Shown: positions 50,689 through 62,203 of the stretch, piece by piece
How positions within the stretch are numbered: the stretch's first letter is position 1
How the letters are laid out: each line of letters opens with the position of its first letter
Origin: Deinococcus aquaedulcis
GTDB lineage: Bacteria > Deinococcota > Deinococci > Deinococcales > Deinococcaceae
Direction: 5' to 3'
Assembly: GCF_019693445.1 (NCBI RefSeq)
Contig: NZ_JAHRBL010000001.1
Span: 248,001 to 312,000 of the forward strand
Length of the DNA: 64,000 nucleotides
Position numbers and translations under genes: made by a program
Notes under the pieces: model-generated
Seen by the model: the letters and a program-made list of their open reading frames with translations, nothing else
The model's database searches: none
Told to the model about the DNA's origin: nothing

Positions 50689-51411
50689 ATGACTGACCCG
50701 CTTGCCGCCCTGAGCGCCGCGCTGCAGGAGGACCCGCAGGCGGCGCTGACCCTCTACAGCCACCTGCCCCCGGCACTCCAGCCGCAGGCGGGCGAGGTGG
50801 CCCTGGGCCTGGGCCGGCCCGGGCTGGCGCTGGCCTGGGCGCCTGACCCCCTGGTGCGCGCGGCGGCGGCCCTGCGGCTGGGCGACGCGGCCCGCGCCCA
50901 GGCTGAACTGGCGGCGCTGCCCGCCGGGCCCCGGGTGCAGGTGCTGCAGGCCCGCGCCGCACACCAACTGGCCCGGCCCGATGCCCCTGCCGCCACCCTG
51001 GCCGCCCGTGCCCAGGCCAGAGCGGCGGGGGACAGCGCTGCCCTGGTGGCGGCCGCCGTGCTGCTGGCCGAACAGGAATATCCCCAGGCCTCGTCCCCAT
51101 ATGCGCCCCTGCGCACTCTGGCTGAAGGACTGAAGGTGTCCGAACTGAGCGGCCAGAGCGCCGACCCGCACCTGCTGGCCGTGCTGGCCTACGTTCAGGC
51201 CCGGCTCAACCCACGCAAAGCCCAGGCCACCGCCCACAAGGCCCTGGACCGCAGCACGCCGCGCAGCCCGGCGCGGGTGCTGGCCCTGCTGGCGCTGGAG
51301 CGGACAGCCGAAGCCCAGGCCGAAGCCGCTGCCGGCGAGCTGGCCCCGGTGTGGTGGGCAGCGTTTCAGCGCAGCCCGGCAGCGGCCCAGGCCGTCCCAA
51401 ACGGCACGTAG
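50689..51411 (+). CDS. TPR-like helical repeat protein
   Basis: 240 residues, extremely rich in Ala and Leu, forming paired helices over the whole length (for example PLAALSAALQEDPQAALTLYSHLPPALQPQAGEVALGLG and ARAQAELAALPAGPRVQVLQARAAHQLARP). This is an alpha-solenoid of TPR or Sel1 appearance. There is no signal peptide. The function is unknown; it is probably a protein-binding scaffold. The last 46 bp overlap the 3' end of the phosphotransferase gene on the other strand. Confidence 0.7.
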   Translation: MTDPLAALSAALQEDPQAALTLYSHLPPALQPQAGEVALGLGRPGLALAWAPDPLVRAAAALRLGDAARAQAELAALPAGPRVQVLQARAAHQLARPDAPAATLAARAQARAAGDSAALVAAAVLLAEQEYPQASSPYAPLRTLAEGLKVSELSGQSADPHLLAVLAYVQARLNPRKAQATAHKALDRSTPRSPARVLALLALERTAEAQAEAAAGELAPVWWAAFQRSPAAAQAVPNGT

Positions 51412-52361
51412 GGCGGCGGCCGCACAAAGCGGCGGGGCCCTGGATTGCCGTGGAGATACACGCTTTCCAGGGTCCACACGTTGCGTTCCTGCAGGGTGGC
51501 GTACAGGTCGGCGCCGGCCTGCAATTCTTCGTGGGGGAGGGGCTGACGCGTGCGGTAGCCTGCCAGAAAGGAGCGGCCCAGGTCGGCCTGAAGGCCCAGG
51601 CTCAGGTGCAGGGCGCGCACGATCTCCCAGGCGCGCGGCGCCAGCCGGGTCTGCTCCCAGTCAATCAGGGCGGCGGGCTGCCCCGCCTGAAAGAACACGT
51701 TGCCGTCGTGGTAATCGCCGTGCAGAAAGCGGCTGGGCAGCGCGGGCCCTGTATCCGCCGGGGCGGGGTCCGGGCGGGGCCCGGTGCGCAGGTGGGTCAG
51801 CCGCTGCTCCGTGCGGACCAGGGCCCAGCGGTCCACCTCGTCCGGCGTAGGCCGGGCCAGAATGGCGGCGCGCACGGCCTCCAGCCGCTCAAGGGCGCGC
51901 GCCACCGGGGCAGGCGGAGCCAGGGGCGGCACCTCGAACGCCACCGTGGCGGGCAGCTGGGCGTGAAGCCGCGCCAGGAACTCTCCCAGCGCCGCCGCGT
52001 GGGCCGGGGTCAGGGCGGCCCGGGGCACGGGCTCACCGGGGGCCCATTCAAACAGGGCCGCCCAGCCCAGGGCCAGCCGAGCCAGGGTGCCGCCCTGCCG
52101 GGTGGGCACGGGGGCCGGGGTGGGCACGCCAGCGGCGCGGGCCACCTCTATGGCGTGGTGCTCGCGCCCGGCGCGCTCGGGGCGGGGGTCGCGGTACACG
52201 CGCAGGTGAAAGGGGCCGGTACGCGTCTGCACGCGGTAGGCCCCGTTGATGCTGCCGCCCGCCAGGGCCCGCAGCTGCACGCCCGGCCCCAGCGACCAGT
52301 GGGCGGCCAGATCACCGGGGGTCAGCGCCCTGGCCCCTGGGGGCCCGGCCCCGGTGCTCAC
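51366..52361 (-). CDS. Aminoglycoside phosphotransferase/homoserine kinase-like kinase
   Basis: 331 residues from GTG 52361, whose TG overlaps the P450 stop codon, implying coupling. The APH fold is recognisable from GGSINGAYRVQTRTGPFHLRVYRD (nucleotide loop and Lys/Arg region), the catalytic loop FLHGDYHDGNVFF and the metal Asp in AALIDWEQTR. Members phosphorylate small alcohols such as homoserine, choline or fructosamine; the substrate here is unknown. It is the last gene of the yggS-divIVA-P450 operon. Its 3' end overlaps the convergent TPR gene. Confidence 0.82.
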   Translation of the reverse strand: MSTGAGPPGARALTPGDLAAHWSLGPGVQLRALAGGSINGAYRVQTRTGPFHLRVYRDPRPERAGREHHAIEVARAAGVPTPAPVPTRQGGTLARLALGWAALFEWAPGEPVPRAALTPAHAAALGEFLARLHAQLPATVAFEVPPLAPPAPVARALERLEAVRAAILARPTPDEVDRWALVRTEQRLTHLRTGPRPDPAPADTGPALPSRFLHGDYHDGNVFFQAGQPAALIDWEQTRLAPRAWEIVRALHLSLGLQADLGRSFLAGYRTRQPLPHEELQAGADLYATLQERNVWTLESVYLHGNPGPRRFVRPPPYVPFGTAWAAAGLR

Positions 52362-53623
52362 CCGGCCTGCACGTCCAGCCGCGCCAGCCCGCGAATCACG
52401 AAGCCGCCGGTGTACTGCCCGGGCTCGTGGGGGTCCAAGAGGCGCAGCCCCGGGAGGGTGCGGCACAGGGCGCGCAGGCTCAGGGCCAGTTCCAGCCGGG
52501 CCAGTGGGGCCCCCAGGCAGTAGTGAATGCCCAGCCCAAAGGTCAGGTGTGGGTTGGGATCGCGGTTCAGGCGCAGGTCGTGGGGGGCCTCGAACTTCTC
52601 GGGGTCGCGGTTGGCGCTGGCGTACAGCAGGGCCACGCGCTCGCCCGGCTTCAGCTCGGCCCCGGCCAGCGTGAGGGGGTCCAGCACAATGCGCTCGAAC
52701 ATGGGCAGCGGCGTGTCAAAGCGCAGCAGTTCCTCTATCGCCCTGCGGAAGACCGGCAGGCTGTCCTCATCCTGGGCGGCGGCCACCAGGGCGTCCCAGT
52801 GCTCGCGCTGGCGCAGCAGGGCCAGTACGCCCGCCGACAGGCCATTCACGCTGGCCTCGTGCCCGGCATTCAGCAGCAGAATGCAGGTGTCAATCAGTTC
52901 CTGCTCGGTCAGGCGGTCGCCTGCCTCCTCGGCCTGCACCAGCGCGGTGATCAGGTCGTCCTGTGGGTGGGCGCGCCGCAGGGCCACCAGTTCGCGCAAC
53001 AGGGCGCTGAAGTCCAGCACGGCGCGTTCGGCCTCGGCCTGATCAGCGGCGGTGGGGGCGGGCTCGTACAGCTTGACAATCGCCGCCGACCAGGGCCGCA
53101 GCGCGTGGCGCTCGGCTTCCGGCACGCCCAGCAGCTCAGCAATCACCGTGACGGGCAGCGGCTCGGCGTAGTCGGCCACCAGATCAAAGGGTCCCCGGGC
53201 GCCCAGGCCGCGCACCTGCTCGTCCAGAATCGCCTCAATGCGCCCCTGCAGCGCCTCCACGCGCCGGGGGGTAAACGCCAGCTGCACCAGCGAGCGCAGC
53301 CGGGTGTGCTTGGGCGGCTCGGAATCCAGCAGGTGGTTGCTGTTAAAGGCGTCGAAGTTGGCCTGCCGGGGGTCGGGGGGCGGCCAGCCCAGTTCATCGC
53401 GCGAGTAGCGGTGCAGGGCGCTGCGGCCCAGTCGCCGGTCACGCAGCGCCGCCGAGATCTCGGCGTGGCGGGTGAGCACCACGCGCCCCATGCCAGGGTC
53501 GTAGAAGGCAGGGGCCCAGGCGCGCAGCTCGGCCAGCAGCGGGTAAGGGTCGCGCAGGAAGGCCGGGTCTTCCAGCGGCAGCGTGAAGGTGGGCAGGCCG
53601 GGGTGGGCTGGGGGCGCGCTCAA
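52358..53623 (-). CDS. Cytochrome P450
   Basis: A 421-residue soluble P450. The heme loop is [19 protein letters not shown] (Cys ligand), ExxR is in [13 protein letters not shown], the I-helix oxygen motif reads [11 protein letters not shown] (Thr replaced by Ser one position on), and the PERF-type region is [17 protein letters not shown]. It needs ferredoxin partners not seen here. Some deinococcal P450s hydroxylate carotenoids, but no carotenoid genes are adjacent. It overlaps divIVA upstream by 4 nt and the phosphotransferase downstream, so it is cotranscribed with a division gene, an odd setting. Confidence 0.95.
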   Translation of the reverse strand: MSAPPAHPGLPTFTLPLEDPAFLRDPYPLLAELRAWAPAFYDPGMGRVVLTRHAEISAALRDRRLGRSALHRYSRDELGWPPPDPRQANFDAFNSNHLLDSEPPKHTRLRSLVQLAFTPRRVEALQGRIEAILDEQVRGLGARGPFDLVADYAEPLPVTVIAELLGVPEAERHALRPWSAAIVKLYEPAPTAADQAEAERAVLDFSALLRELVALRRAHPQDDLITALVQAEEAGDRLTEQELIDTCILLLNAGHEASVNGLSAGVLALLRQREHWDALVAAAQDEDSLPVFRRAIEELLRFDTPLPMFERIVLDPLTLAGAELKPGERVALLYASANRDPEKFEAPHDLRLNRDPNPHLTFGLGIHYCLGAPLARLELALSLRALCRTLPGLRLLDPHEPGQYTGGFVIRGLARLDVQAG

Positions 53624-54522
53624 AGGAACTGCTGCCCTTCCACCCGCACGGGGCGCTCGTCGGGGCTATCGGGCGAGAGGCGGGTGAGCAGCGCCACGCC
53701 AGCGGCCACTGCGGCGCGCCGGGCGGCCTGGGCATCGAAGGTCGCCTCGTCAACGGGGCCCTGAGCGGCGGCATCGGGCACTTCCTGCAGCGGAGCGGTG
53801 GGCACGGCGCCCGGTGCAGGAGGCTCGCTGGGGGGTTGGGGCGACGCGCCAGCCGCAGAACTGGTCACGGTAGAACTGGGCAGCGTACCCAGGGGCAGCG
53901 GGTGGTCGTCGGGGGCGCCGTGCCGCGCGGCCAGCTCGGAGAACGAGCCCACCAGGGCGCGGTAGGCGCTCAGGAACTGCGCGTATTCCTGCCGGGCCCC
54001 GGTGAGGCGTGCGGTCAGCTCGGCGTGGCGCGCGCTGAAGGTGCGTTCCAGCTGCGTCAGGCGCTCGGCCTGGGCGCGCTCGCGGGTGGCACTCAGATCA
54101 TGGTGGGCGCGCTCCAGTTCGGCGGCGCGCTGGGCGGCCACCCGCTCCAGTTCGGCCATGCGTGCCTGGTGCCCGGCTTCCAGGGCCTCACGCCGCGCCT
54201 GGGTGTCGTGGTCCAGCGTGTCGCGCTGCTGGCGGGCCTGCGCCACCATCAGGTCGGCCTCGCGCACGGCGTTCTCGCGCAGTTCGTGGGAAATGCGCTC
54301 GGCGGCCACCACCGCGCGGCGGATCTCGTCCTCGTTCTGGCGCTGGTCCTCCAGGGCGCGCTCCAGCCCGCTCACCTGCTCGCGCAGGGCCTGCTGTTCG
54401 TGCAGCAGGGCTTCGAGGTCATCGGAGAGCTCGTTCAGGAAGGCGCGCACGGCGGCGCGGTCATAGGCGCCCAGCCGGGTGGGAAATTCCTGGTGGCGCA
54501 CGTCAAGGGGGGTGAATTTCAC
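53620..54522 (-). CDS. divIVA: DivIVA-like cell division/polarity protein
   Basis: 300 residues. The N-terminal membrane-binding module ([40 protein letters not shown]) contains the typical PLDVRHQEF and YDRxxVxxFL motifs. A long coiled coil follows (about residues 45-190), then a disordered Pro/Ser tail with a conserved-looking end ([12 protein letters not shown]). It marks negatively curved membrane at septa and poles. The start overlaps the yggS stop by 4 nt and the stop overlaps the P450 start, matching the yggS/ylmE-divIVA linkage known from Gram-positive bacteria. Confidence 0.93.
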   Translation of the reverse strand: MKFTPLDVRHQEFPTRLGAYDRAAVRAFLNELSDDLEALLHEQQALREQVSGLERALEDQRQNEDEIRRAVVAAERISHELRENAVREADLMVAQARQQRDTLDHDTQARREALEAGHQARMAELERVAAQRAAELERAHHDLSATRERAQAERLTQLERTFSARHAELTARLTGARQEYAQFLSAYRALVGSFSELAARHGAPDDHPLPLGTLPSSTVTSSAAGASPQPPSEPPAPGAVPTAPLQEVPDAAAQGPVDEATFDAQAARRAAVAAGVALLTRLSPDSPDERPVRVEGQQFL

Positions 54523-55163
54523 GAGAACAGACTCCTTCCCACCCGCACCAGGGTGGCTCCAGCGTGCACAGCCAGCGGGTAATCCCCGCTCATGCCCATA
54601 CTCAACTCTGACAGACCCAGGTCGTGCGCGCGCCGCGCGGTGTCCTGAAAGAGGGCCAGCAGCCGCTCATCGCGCTGTGGGTGCCCGTCCAGATCCGGGG
54701 CCATCACCATGAGGCCGCGCACGCTCAGCCCGGTGGCCTGCACCTCGCGCAGCACGCCGGGCAGCAGGTCTACTTCAATGCCGTGTTTCTGCGTCTCGCC
54801 GTTGTGCACCTGCAGCAGCACCCCGGGCGCGCGGCCCCAGCCCTGGGCGGCCTGGGCAATGGCCTGCGCCTGCCACACCGCTTCCAGGCTGTGCACCAGC
54901 GCCACCGGGCGCAGGTACTTGACCTTGTTGCGCTGCAGCGCGCCCAGGTAATGCCATTCCAGGTCGGGGCGCGCGGCGGCCTTGTCGCGCAGTTCCTGGG
55001 CGCGGCCCTCGCCCAGCGGAAAAGTGCCGTGGGAGAGCACGCAGCGGTCAATGGCCTCCAGGGTCTGGCCCTTGGTGACCGCCACCAGCCGGGCGCTGCC
55101 GGGCGCGCGGCCCGCCTGGGCCTCGGCGGCGCGGATGCCGGACAGCACCTCTGGCAGGCTCAT
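54519..55163 (-). CDS. yggS: YggS-family pyridoxal phosphate homeostasis protein
   Basis: A 214-residue PLP-binding barrel protein. The Schiff-base Lys is in [14 protein letters not shown], followed by [52 protein letters not shown] and the phosphate-binding [27 protein letters not shown]. It buffers PLP and amino acid pools without catalysis. Here the usual 'GEN' segment reads GEG. It is the first gene of the division operon. Confidence 0.94.
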   Translation of the reverse strand: MSLPEVLSGIRAAEAQAGRAPGSARLVAVTKGQTLEAIDRCVLSHGTFPLGEGRAQELRDKAAARPDLEWHYLGALQRNKVKYLRPVALVHSLEAVWQAQAIAQAAQGWGRAPGVLLQVHNGETQKHGIEVDLLPGVLREVQATGLSVRGLMVMAPDLDGHPQRDERLLALFQDTARRAHDLGLSELSMGMSGDYPLAVHAGATLVRVGRSLFS

Positions 55164-55423
55164 GGCGTGCCCCAGCGCGCACGGCGCCAGACAAGCCCGA
55201 AGGGTTGGTGAGCAAACACCCGCCTATTCTCACCCACCCTCTGCCCGGGCTCAAGCGGCGCAGCCTGTGTGGCCCCCCAGACTGAGCCGGGCGGGACTGC
55301 ACCCAATCTTCACCCTTCTCAGAGCCGAAGTCGCAAGTGTGGGCAGGACTCGCCGCGCCTGCCCCCGCCGCCGCACATTCGGCCGGGGGCGATTTCAGGA
55401 GCCTGTGCGACACTAGGAGAAGC

Positions 55424-58015
55424 ATGCGACACCCCCTTACCCTTGCCCTGACCGTTGTCCTCGCCGCGCCCGCCGTTGCCCAGACGGCCGGCACGGTGCA
55501 GGAGGTCACGGTGGTCGGCACCAGTGACCTGCTGACCAATTTTCTGCGCGCCACCCTCTCGGTGCAGGCCGGCGCGCCGCTGTCCAGCGTGAATCTGCGT
55601 CAGGTGGAACAGGAAGTGCTGGCCAGCGGCTACTTCAAGTCGGCCGTGGCTGAACTGCGCAGCGTGGCCGGGCGCGACACGCTGGTGATTACCGTGGTGC
55701 CCAACCCCACCATCAAGGACGTGACGGTCACAGGCCTGACCTTCCTGCCCGCCGAGGGCTTCAAAAAGAGCGTGGCGGACCTGCTGAACATTGCCCCCGG
55801 CGCCACGCTGAATAACGTGCGCATTGAAGAGGCCAAAGACGCCCTGGCCAGCAACTACCAGGGCGAAGGCTATCCCTTTGCTCCCAGCATCAGCAGCGAC
55901 GTGAAGACCGAAGCCGACGGCACGGTCACCGTGAACTTCGTGGTGGACGAAACCGCCCCCATTTCGCGCGTGGAGGTCGAAGGCGTGACCCTGCTGCCCG
56001 CCAGCACCGTCACGGCCATCTTCAAGCCCCTATACGACGCCAAGCGCTTTACGCCAGAAGCCTATTACGCTGCCGTGCAGGGGCTGCAGCAGGCCTACGA
56101 CGAGGCCGGCTACCTGCAGGCGGGTGTGAACACCCAGACCACCGCCCTGGAGGGCGGCGTGCTGAAGGTGCGCGTCATTGAGGGCAAGGTCGCGGGCGTG
56201 GACCTCAGCGACCTGAATAACCCCCAGGTGACGCTGCAGACCCGCCCCGGTCAGCCGATCTCGCTGGAGCGTCTGCAGGCCGACGTGCGCACCCTGGCCA
56301 ACCAGACGGGTCAGCCGGTGGGCTTTGCCCTGCGCCCCAATCCCCAGAACCCGGGTGAGGTGACCGTGCTGTTCGGCTCGGCAGGGGTGGCCAGTGGCCC
56401 GGTCAAGACCATTGCCGTGCAGGGCAACACCCTGGTGCCCACCGCCACGCTGCTGGCGGCCGTGAAAACCAAGGTGGGCGACGTGTACAGCCCCCAGCTG
56501 GCCCAGGATGACTTCTTCGCCGTGCGCGACGCCTACCGCAAGGCGGGCTATGAAATCAGCACCCGCGACGCGATCACCTTTGAAAACGGCGTGCTGACCT
56601 TCAACATCCGCGAGGTGCGGGTGGCGGGCTACGAACTGCAGTGGCAGGGCAACCACAAGACCAAGGACCGCGTGATTCTGCGCGAACTGCCCGAAGCTGG
56701 CCGCGCCTTTAACCGCGACGAGCTGAACGCCGCGCTGGGCCGCATTGCCCGCCTGGGCTTCGTGCGCGTGGTCAGTGAGCAGGTGCGTGCCGACCCCGCC
56801 AACCCCGAGAACATCACCTACGTGCTGGGGCTGGCCGAAACCACCAGCGGCATTCCGGTCAGCCTGGGCCTGACCTACGACTCGTTTGCCGGGGGCTTCG
56901 GCGGCGAAGCGGCCTACACCAACAACAACGTCTTCGGGCTGGGCCACAACTTCACGGTGGCCGTGGGTGGCCAGCAGAACGAGGCCCGGCAGAACCTCGT
57001 GGGCAACGTGAGCTACACCATTCCCTGGCTGGACCTGGATTTCCTGGACTTCCGCAAGGTGCCCACCAGCGTGACCGTGCAGGCCGGCAGCAACGTGACC
57101 GGCAACCAGCCGCTGTTCAGCAAGCCCACCGACACCCCGGCCAACGTGGACACCGGCTGGGACTACACCACCCGCACCACCAGCTTCAGCGTGAGCGCCG
57201 GGCGTAACCTCGCCAAGAACCTGTACGCCAGCGTGGGCTTTGGGGTGGGCTACAACACCTATTACCTGGAGCCGCTGCAAAAAGACGACAAGAACACGGT
57301 GACCTACAAGGACGCCAGCGGCGCCGAGCAGACCCGCACCTTCGCTGAGGGGGACGTGAAGGGCCTGGTGCCCACCAACTCGCTGCTCAGCAGCGCGAGC
57401 GCCGGCCTGAACTACGACTCCACCGACAACGGTGATTTCCCCGGCCAGGGCGTGCGCGCCAACCTGGGGGTCAACTACCGCTTCGGCAACCAGAACAACG
57501 TGGGCGTGCGCTGGAGCGAGGTGCAGGGCGGCGCCAGCACCTACTTCGGCTTTGGCCGCACCCTGGAAAAGAGCCTGGGTGTGACCAACAAGCAGCAGGT
57601 CTTCGCTGTGCGCGCCAACGCGGGCACCACCCTGGGCCTGAATACGGCCCCGGCAGGCACCGGCTACTCGGTGGGTGGCGGCAGCAGCGCCAGCGCCTCG
57701 CGCCACATTCGCGGGCTGGCCGACGGCGAGCTGTTTGGCCCGAACTACCTGACCGCCAGCGCCGAGTATCGCTACGACTTCGGCCTGAAGGCCGGCATTG
57801 CCCAGGGCTTGTACGGTGTGGTCTTTGCCGACGCGGGCAGCGCCTGGGGCAGCAGCGCCAACCCCAACTTCAACCTGAAGTACGGCGTGGGCGCGGGCGT
57901 GCAGCTGAACCTGGGCATCGGCGGCACCCTGCTGCCCAGCCTGCGCTTCGACTACGGCTTCAGCCCCCAGACGGGCCAGGGCAAGTTCTACTTCCGCCTG
58001 GGGAACTTCTGGTAA
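55424..58015 (+). CDS. BamA/Omp85 family outer membrane assembly protein
   Basis: 863 residues from the ATG at 55424 (AGGAG 4 nt upstream) with a signal peptide ([20 protein letters not shown]). Several POTRA domains span about residues 25-450 ([101 protein letters not shown]). A 16-strand beta-barrel follows, with the Omp85 end region [26 protein letters not shown] ending in aromatic Trp. It folds proteins into the outer membrane, consistent with the two-membrane envelope of deinococci. It has six or so POTRA-like repeats, a high number. Confidence 0.93.
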   Translation: MRHPLTLALTVVLAAPAVAQTAGTVQEVTVVGTSDLLTNFLRATLSVQAGAPLSSVNLRQVEQEVLASGYFKSAVAELRSVAGRDTLVITVVPNPTIKDVTVTGLTFLPAEGFKKSVADLLNIAPGATLNNVRIEEAKDALASNYQGEGYPFAPSISSDVKTEADGTVTVNFVVDETAPISRVEVEGVTLLPASTVTAIFKPLYDAKRFTPEAYYAAVQGLQQAYDEAGYLQAGVNTQTTALEGGVLKVRVIEGKVAGVDLSDLNNPQVTLQTRPGQPISLERLQADVRTLANQTGQPVGFALRPNPQNPGEVTVLFGSAGVASGPVKTIAVQGNTLVPTATLLAAVKTKVGDVYSPQLAQDDFFAVRDAYRKAGYEISTRDAITFENGVLTFNIREVRVAGYELQWQGNHKTKDRVILRELPEAGRAFNRDELNAALGRIARLGFVRVVSEQVRADPANPENITYVLGLAETTSGIPVSLGLTYDSFAGGFGGEAAYTNNNVFGLGHNFTVAVGGQQNEARQNLVGNVSYTIPWLDLDFLDFRKVPTSVTVQAGSNVTGNQPLFSKPTDTPANVDTGWDYTTRTTSFSVSAGRNLAKNLYASVGFGVGYNTYYLEPLQKDDKNTVTYKDASGAEQTRTFAEGDVKGLVPTNSLLSSASAGLNYDSTDNGDFPGQGVRANLGVNYRFGNQNNVGVRWSEVQGGASTYFGFGRTLEKSLGVTNKQQVFAVRANAGTTLGLNTAPAGTGYSVGGGSSASASRHIRGLADGELFGPNYLTASAEYRYDFGLKAGIAQGLYGVVFADAGSAWGSSANPNFNLKYGVGAGVQLNLGIGGTLLPSLRFDYGFSPQTGQGKFYFRLGNFW

Positions 58016-58019
58016 AGCC

Positions 58020-58093
58020 GGCAGACGGCTAAAGGCAAATGGCAGGTGGCTGGGGAGAACCCGCCATCTGCCATTTGCCATAGACCATCAGCC
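58020..58093. repeat. Inverted array of period-7 units (five per arm)
   Basis: The left arm, 58020-58054, has five 7-mers all beginning GG (GGCAAAT, GGCAGGT and others). The right arm, 58059-58093, has five 7-mers all ending CC (ATTTGCC, ATCTGCC and others). The central loop is 4 nt. Unit 3 on each side is a perfect complement. It lies between the bamA-like gene and the rqcH promoter. Confidence 0.88.
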
Positions 58094-58105
58094 GGCGTGC
58101 GCTGC

Positions 58106-58111
58106 TACCAT
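58106..58111 (+). promoter_or_regulatory. Leaderless -10 box ahead of rqcH
   Basis: TACCAT, then 6 nt, then the ATG at 58118 of a 14-codon frame, not the rqcH start. Confidence 0.7.
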
Positions 58112-58117
58112 GCCCCG

Positions 58118-58149
58118 ATGACCGCTCCCCACCCCCTTGGAGGCCGCCT

Positions 58150-58162
<13 letters not shown>
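58118..58162 (+). CDS. Possible leader peptide of rqcH
   Basis: A frame of 14 codons, [14 protein letters not shown], starts exactly 6 nt after a TACCAT box and ends with TGA at 58160-58162. It contains the rqcH ribosome site (GGAGG 58139-58143) and overlaps the rqcH start. Being first on a leaderless mRNA it should be translated. Whether it regulates rqcH or is a by-product is unknown. Confidence 0.5.
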
Positions 58163-59736
<1,574 letters not shown>

Positions 59737-59805
59737 CCGGGCAGGCAGGGGCGGAAAGTAAGGCGTACCCTGTCCGGGGGTGCAAAACGCGTACAATGCC
59801 GCTTT

Positions 59806-60168
59806 GTGGAACGCATCATGTTCAGGGCCAAGATTCACCGCGCGACTGTTACGCAGGCCGACCTGGACTATGTCGGCAGCGTGACGATTGACCAGGACCT
59901 GCTGGACGCGGCCGACATCCTGGTCAATGAGCGCGTGGACATCTACAACATCACCAACGGCAACCGCCTGAGCACCTATGCGCTCAGCGGCCCGCGCGGC
60001 AGCGGCGTCATTGGGATCAACGGCGCCGCCGCCCACCTGATGAAGCCCGGCGATCTGGTGATTATCGCTGCGTACGGCAACTTCACGGAGGAAGAGGCCC
60101 GCCGCCTGGAACCCCGCGTGGTGCATGTGGACGAGCGCAACCGGCAGCTGCATCTGGAACTGGTCTGA
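59806..60168 (+). CDS. panD: Aspartate 1-decarboxylase
   Basis: A 120-residue pyruvoyl enzyme making beta-alanine for pantothenate. The self-cleavage site is Gly-Ser in [14 protein letters not shown] (around residue 24), giving the catalytic pyruvoyl group. [20 protein letters not shown] and [22 protein letters not shown] are typical. The start is GTG 59806 ([15 protein letters not shown]), with TACAAT 8 nt upstream; ATG 59818 is the alternative. It is monocistronic; the end is followed by period-7 repeats. Confidence 0.96.
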   Translation: MERIMFRAKIHRATVTQADLDYVGSVTIDQDLLDAADILVNERVDIYNITNGNRLSTYALSGPRGSGVIGINGAAAHLMKPGDLVIIAAYGNFTEEEARRLEPRVVHVDERNRQLHLELV

Positions 60169-60729
60169 GGGTGGGGTAAAAGATGGGTGTGGGACGTGGG
60201 TTGTAGGGTGTAGGAACGGCAGAAGGCGAGGGCAGATAAGCCACTCGCCTGTTGCCTTCTTGCCCCTTTAACGCCCAGGTCCAGACGAGGCCGTCGAATG
60301 TGGCCCCACCCGCTCGGGGGCGGCCCCTCTGCGGAGCAGCTCTGCGAGTCGCTCATCTTGATTCGGTGACGTAGGCTCACTCGCTCTTGGGCGCGCAGCG
60401 CGCGGGCTATTGCGATGGGGCGGAGGATGGCGTCGAAGCCGGATACGTTGACGGATAGAGCAACTCCGCCGACGCCAGTAGAAACTCTTGCCCAGCGCAG
60501 CGCCGCTCCCCCTGTCACCAGGTTCCAGGCGCGTGAGTCGAACCAGCGGCAACGCGCAGGCCGCCCTGCGCGGCGAAGTCGTCTCCCCTCCGGGGTAGGG
60601 GGGCTGGGGCAACCGTCTCCAACCAACCCAGCCTCCCTCAGCCCCATGAAGAACACCTCCACAAATCCATAACCCGCCTCCGTTCCTCTCCCCACCTTTG
60701 CCCCCACCCCCGCCGCCCAGCATGACCCC
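60169..60729. other. Repeat-rich spacer after panD, no gene
   Basis: 561 bp without a convincing gene. It begins with period-7 units and a hairpin (60182-60264). A match to the small-repeat core on the minus strand follows at about 60325-60355 (GCGACTCGCAGAGCTGC, then GCAGAGG). The last 250 bp, before the hydrolase gene, show no recognised feature. Confidence 0.55.
60182..60264. repeat. Period-7 units and inverted units downstream of panD
   Basis: About five direct 7-mers (GATGGGT, GTGGGAC and others, 60182-60216) run in phase into GGCAGAA and GGCGAGG, whose complements ACTCGCC, TGTTGCC and TTCTTGCC follow at 60243-60264. The resulting hairpin may terminate panD. Confidence 0.65.
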
Positions 60730-62118
60730 ATGCGCCGCCCCCACGCCCTTCTGCTTGCCCTCCTGCTGACCGCCCCCGCCCTGGCCGCCCCCACCGAAGC
60801 GCAGCTGAACGCTGTTCCAGCCACGCGCGTGGTGATGGGCGGCGCCGTGGTCCCCGGCACCCCAGCCAACCTCAACGCCAGCATCACCGTGCGCTACGGC
60901 AGCGCCAAACCCCGCGCGGTGCTGCTGCTGATGCCGGGGTTCCTGGGCGGCGCTGGCAGTTTTGACCGGCTGGCGCGGCAGATCGTGGCCCTGAATCCGA
61001 ATGTGGCGGTGTGGGCGGTGGACCGCCGCAGCAACCTGCTCGAAGACCACGCGCCCATCCTGAAGGCCGGGCCTGCCGCCCTGGCCGGGCTGGTCAAGGA
61101 CGGCCTGCCGGTGCGCACCCCGGACAGCGTGCCCTACCTCAAGGACTGGGGCCTGGACACCACCCTCAAAGACTGGCGCGTGGCGGTGCAGGCCGCGCGG
61201 GCGCTCACCCCCAACGTGTTTCTGGGCGGACACTCCATGGGCGGCACCCTCAGCGGCCTGTACGCCGCCTACGACTTTGCGGGGATGCCGGGGGCCCGGG
61301 ACGTGCGCGGGCTGGTGATGCTTGACGGCCTGCCCGGCCTGATGAGCGGCCAGCCCCTGACCGCCGACGCCTATCGCAAGGGGGCCAGCAACCCTATTGG
61401 CCCGCTGCCGGGCCTGGACGGGCTGGCGCGGGCGCCGTATGTGGACGCGGTGTTCTTCAGCCCACGCCTCGCCAGCCGGGGCGCGGCCCAGGCGCGGCTG
61501 GCCCAGCTGGACCCGTCCGGGCGGGCACCGGCGGGGGGCCTCGTGCCCTTTCCGGCCACCAACATGGCCGCCGCCATGACCCAGCTGGACCAGCGCTACG
61601 CCCTGATTCCCTTCATGGCGATCAAGACCGGGCAGGCCACCAACGCCACCGAGGCCACCAACCTGCCCACCCTGGCCCTGGGCGGCAGGGACAGCCGCTG
61701 GATTGCGGGCGCCAAGGACCCCCGCCAGCCGGTGGGCTGGCAGGCCGACCCCGCTGCCCCCACCGACGCCGCCGACTTTGTGCGCCGCTACATCACCCCC
61801 CTGAGCGACTACGCCGAGTGGTACTTTCCCCAGCGCCTGACCCTGGACCTCGCCGCCGCCCGCACCGGCACGCGCGGCACCCCTTTTGAAAAGACGCTGC
61901 CGGTGTGGCACATGAACACGCTGAAGCTGCCCGTGCTGGGCATCGCCGCCGAACAGGGCGTGACCACCGAAGCCCAGTACCGCACGTTTGCGGCGGGCAC
62001 CCAGGCCCAGCTGACCACCTTTACCCTGAAGGGCGCGGCGCACCTGGACATCGTGTCGGCGCGTGGGGATCAGGTGGCGCGCTGGATTGGCGCCTGGATG
62101 AGGCCGCTGGTGAAATAG
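60730..62118 (+). CDS. Secreted alpha/beta hydrolase
   Basis: A 462-residue protein with a signal peptide (MRRPHALLLALLLTAPALAAP). The alpha/beta hydrolase core shows VLLLMPGFLGGAGSFDRLARQIV (oxyanion region), the nucleophile elbow LGGHSMGGTLSGLYA and a late His in LKGAAHLDIVSA; the acid is unassigned. A large lid-like insertion lies between about residues 220 and 390. It is probably an esterase or lipase acting outside the cytosol. No operon partners are present. The single ATG at 60730 follows a long repeat-bearing spacer. Confidence 0.85.
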   Translation: MRRPHALLLALLLTAPALAAPTEAQLNAVPATRVVMGGAVVPGTPANLNASITVRYGSAKPRAVLLLMPGFLGGAGSFDRLARQIVALNPNVAVWAVDRRSNLLEDHAPILKAGPAALAGLVKDGLPVRTPDSVPYLKDWGLDTTLKDWRVAVQAARALTPNVFLGGHSMGGTLSGLYAAYDFAGMPGARDVRGLVMLDGLPGLMSGQPLTADAYRKGASNPIGPLPGLDGLARAPYVDAVFFSPRLASRGAAQARLAQLDPSGRAPAGGLVPFPATNMAAAMTQLDQRYALIPFMAIKTGQATNATEATNLPTLALGGRDSRWIAGAKDPRQPVGWQADPAAPTDAADFVRRYITPLSDYAEWYFPQRLTLDLAAARTGTRGTPFEKTLPVWHMNTLKLPVLGIAAEQGVTTEAQYRTFAAGTQAQLTTFTLKGAAHLDIVSARGDQVARWIGAWMRPLVK

Positions 62119-62144
62119 GGGGGAGGCGGAAGGGGGAAGGCCGT
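62117..62144 (+). repeat. Single arm of period-7 units
   Basis: Four 7-mers in phase (GGGGGGA, GGCGGAA and similar) directly after the hydrolase stop codon; no clear inverted arm. Confidence 0.4.
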
Positions 62145-62203
62145 CGATTCATCCGAGCAGATCAACCCGGTCTTGCTGGTCCCGTGTCTTGTACGCGCCT
62201 CCC

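Noticed and set aside
52358..53623. P450 as a carotenoid hydroxylase
   Set aside because: Family motifs show a P450, but no carotenoid gene is adjacent, so the substrate is left open.
60415..60672. 85-codon frame between panD and the hydrolase gene
   Set aside because: It has no ribosome site or promoter box and low-complexity composition. The opposite strand is open too, so it is probably chance.
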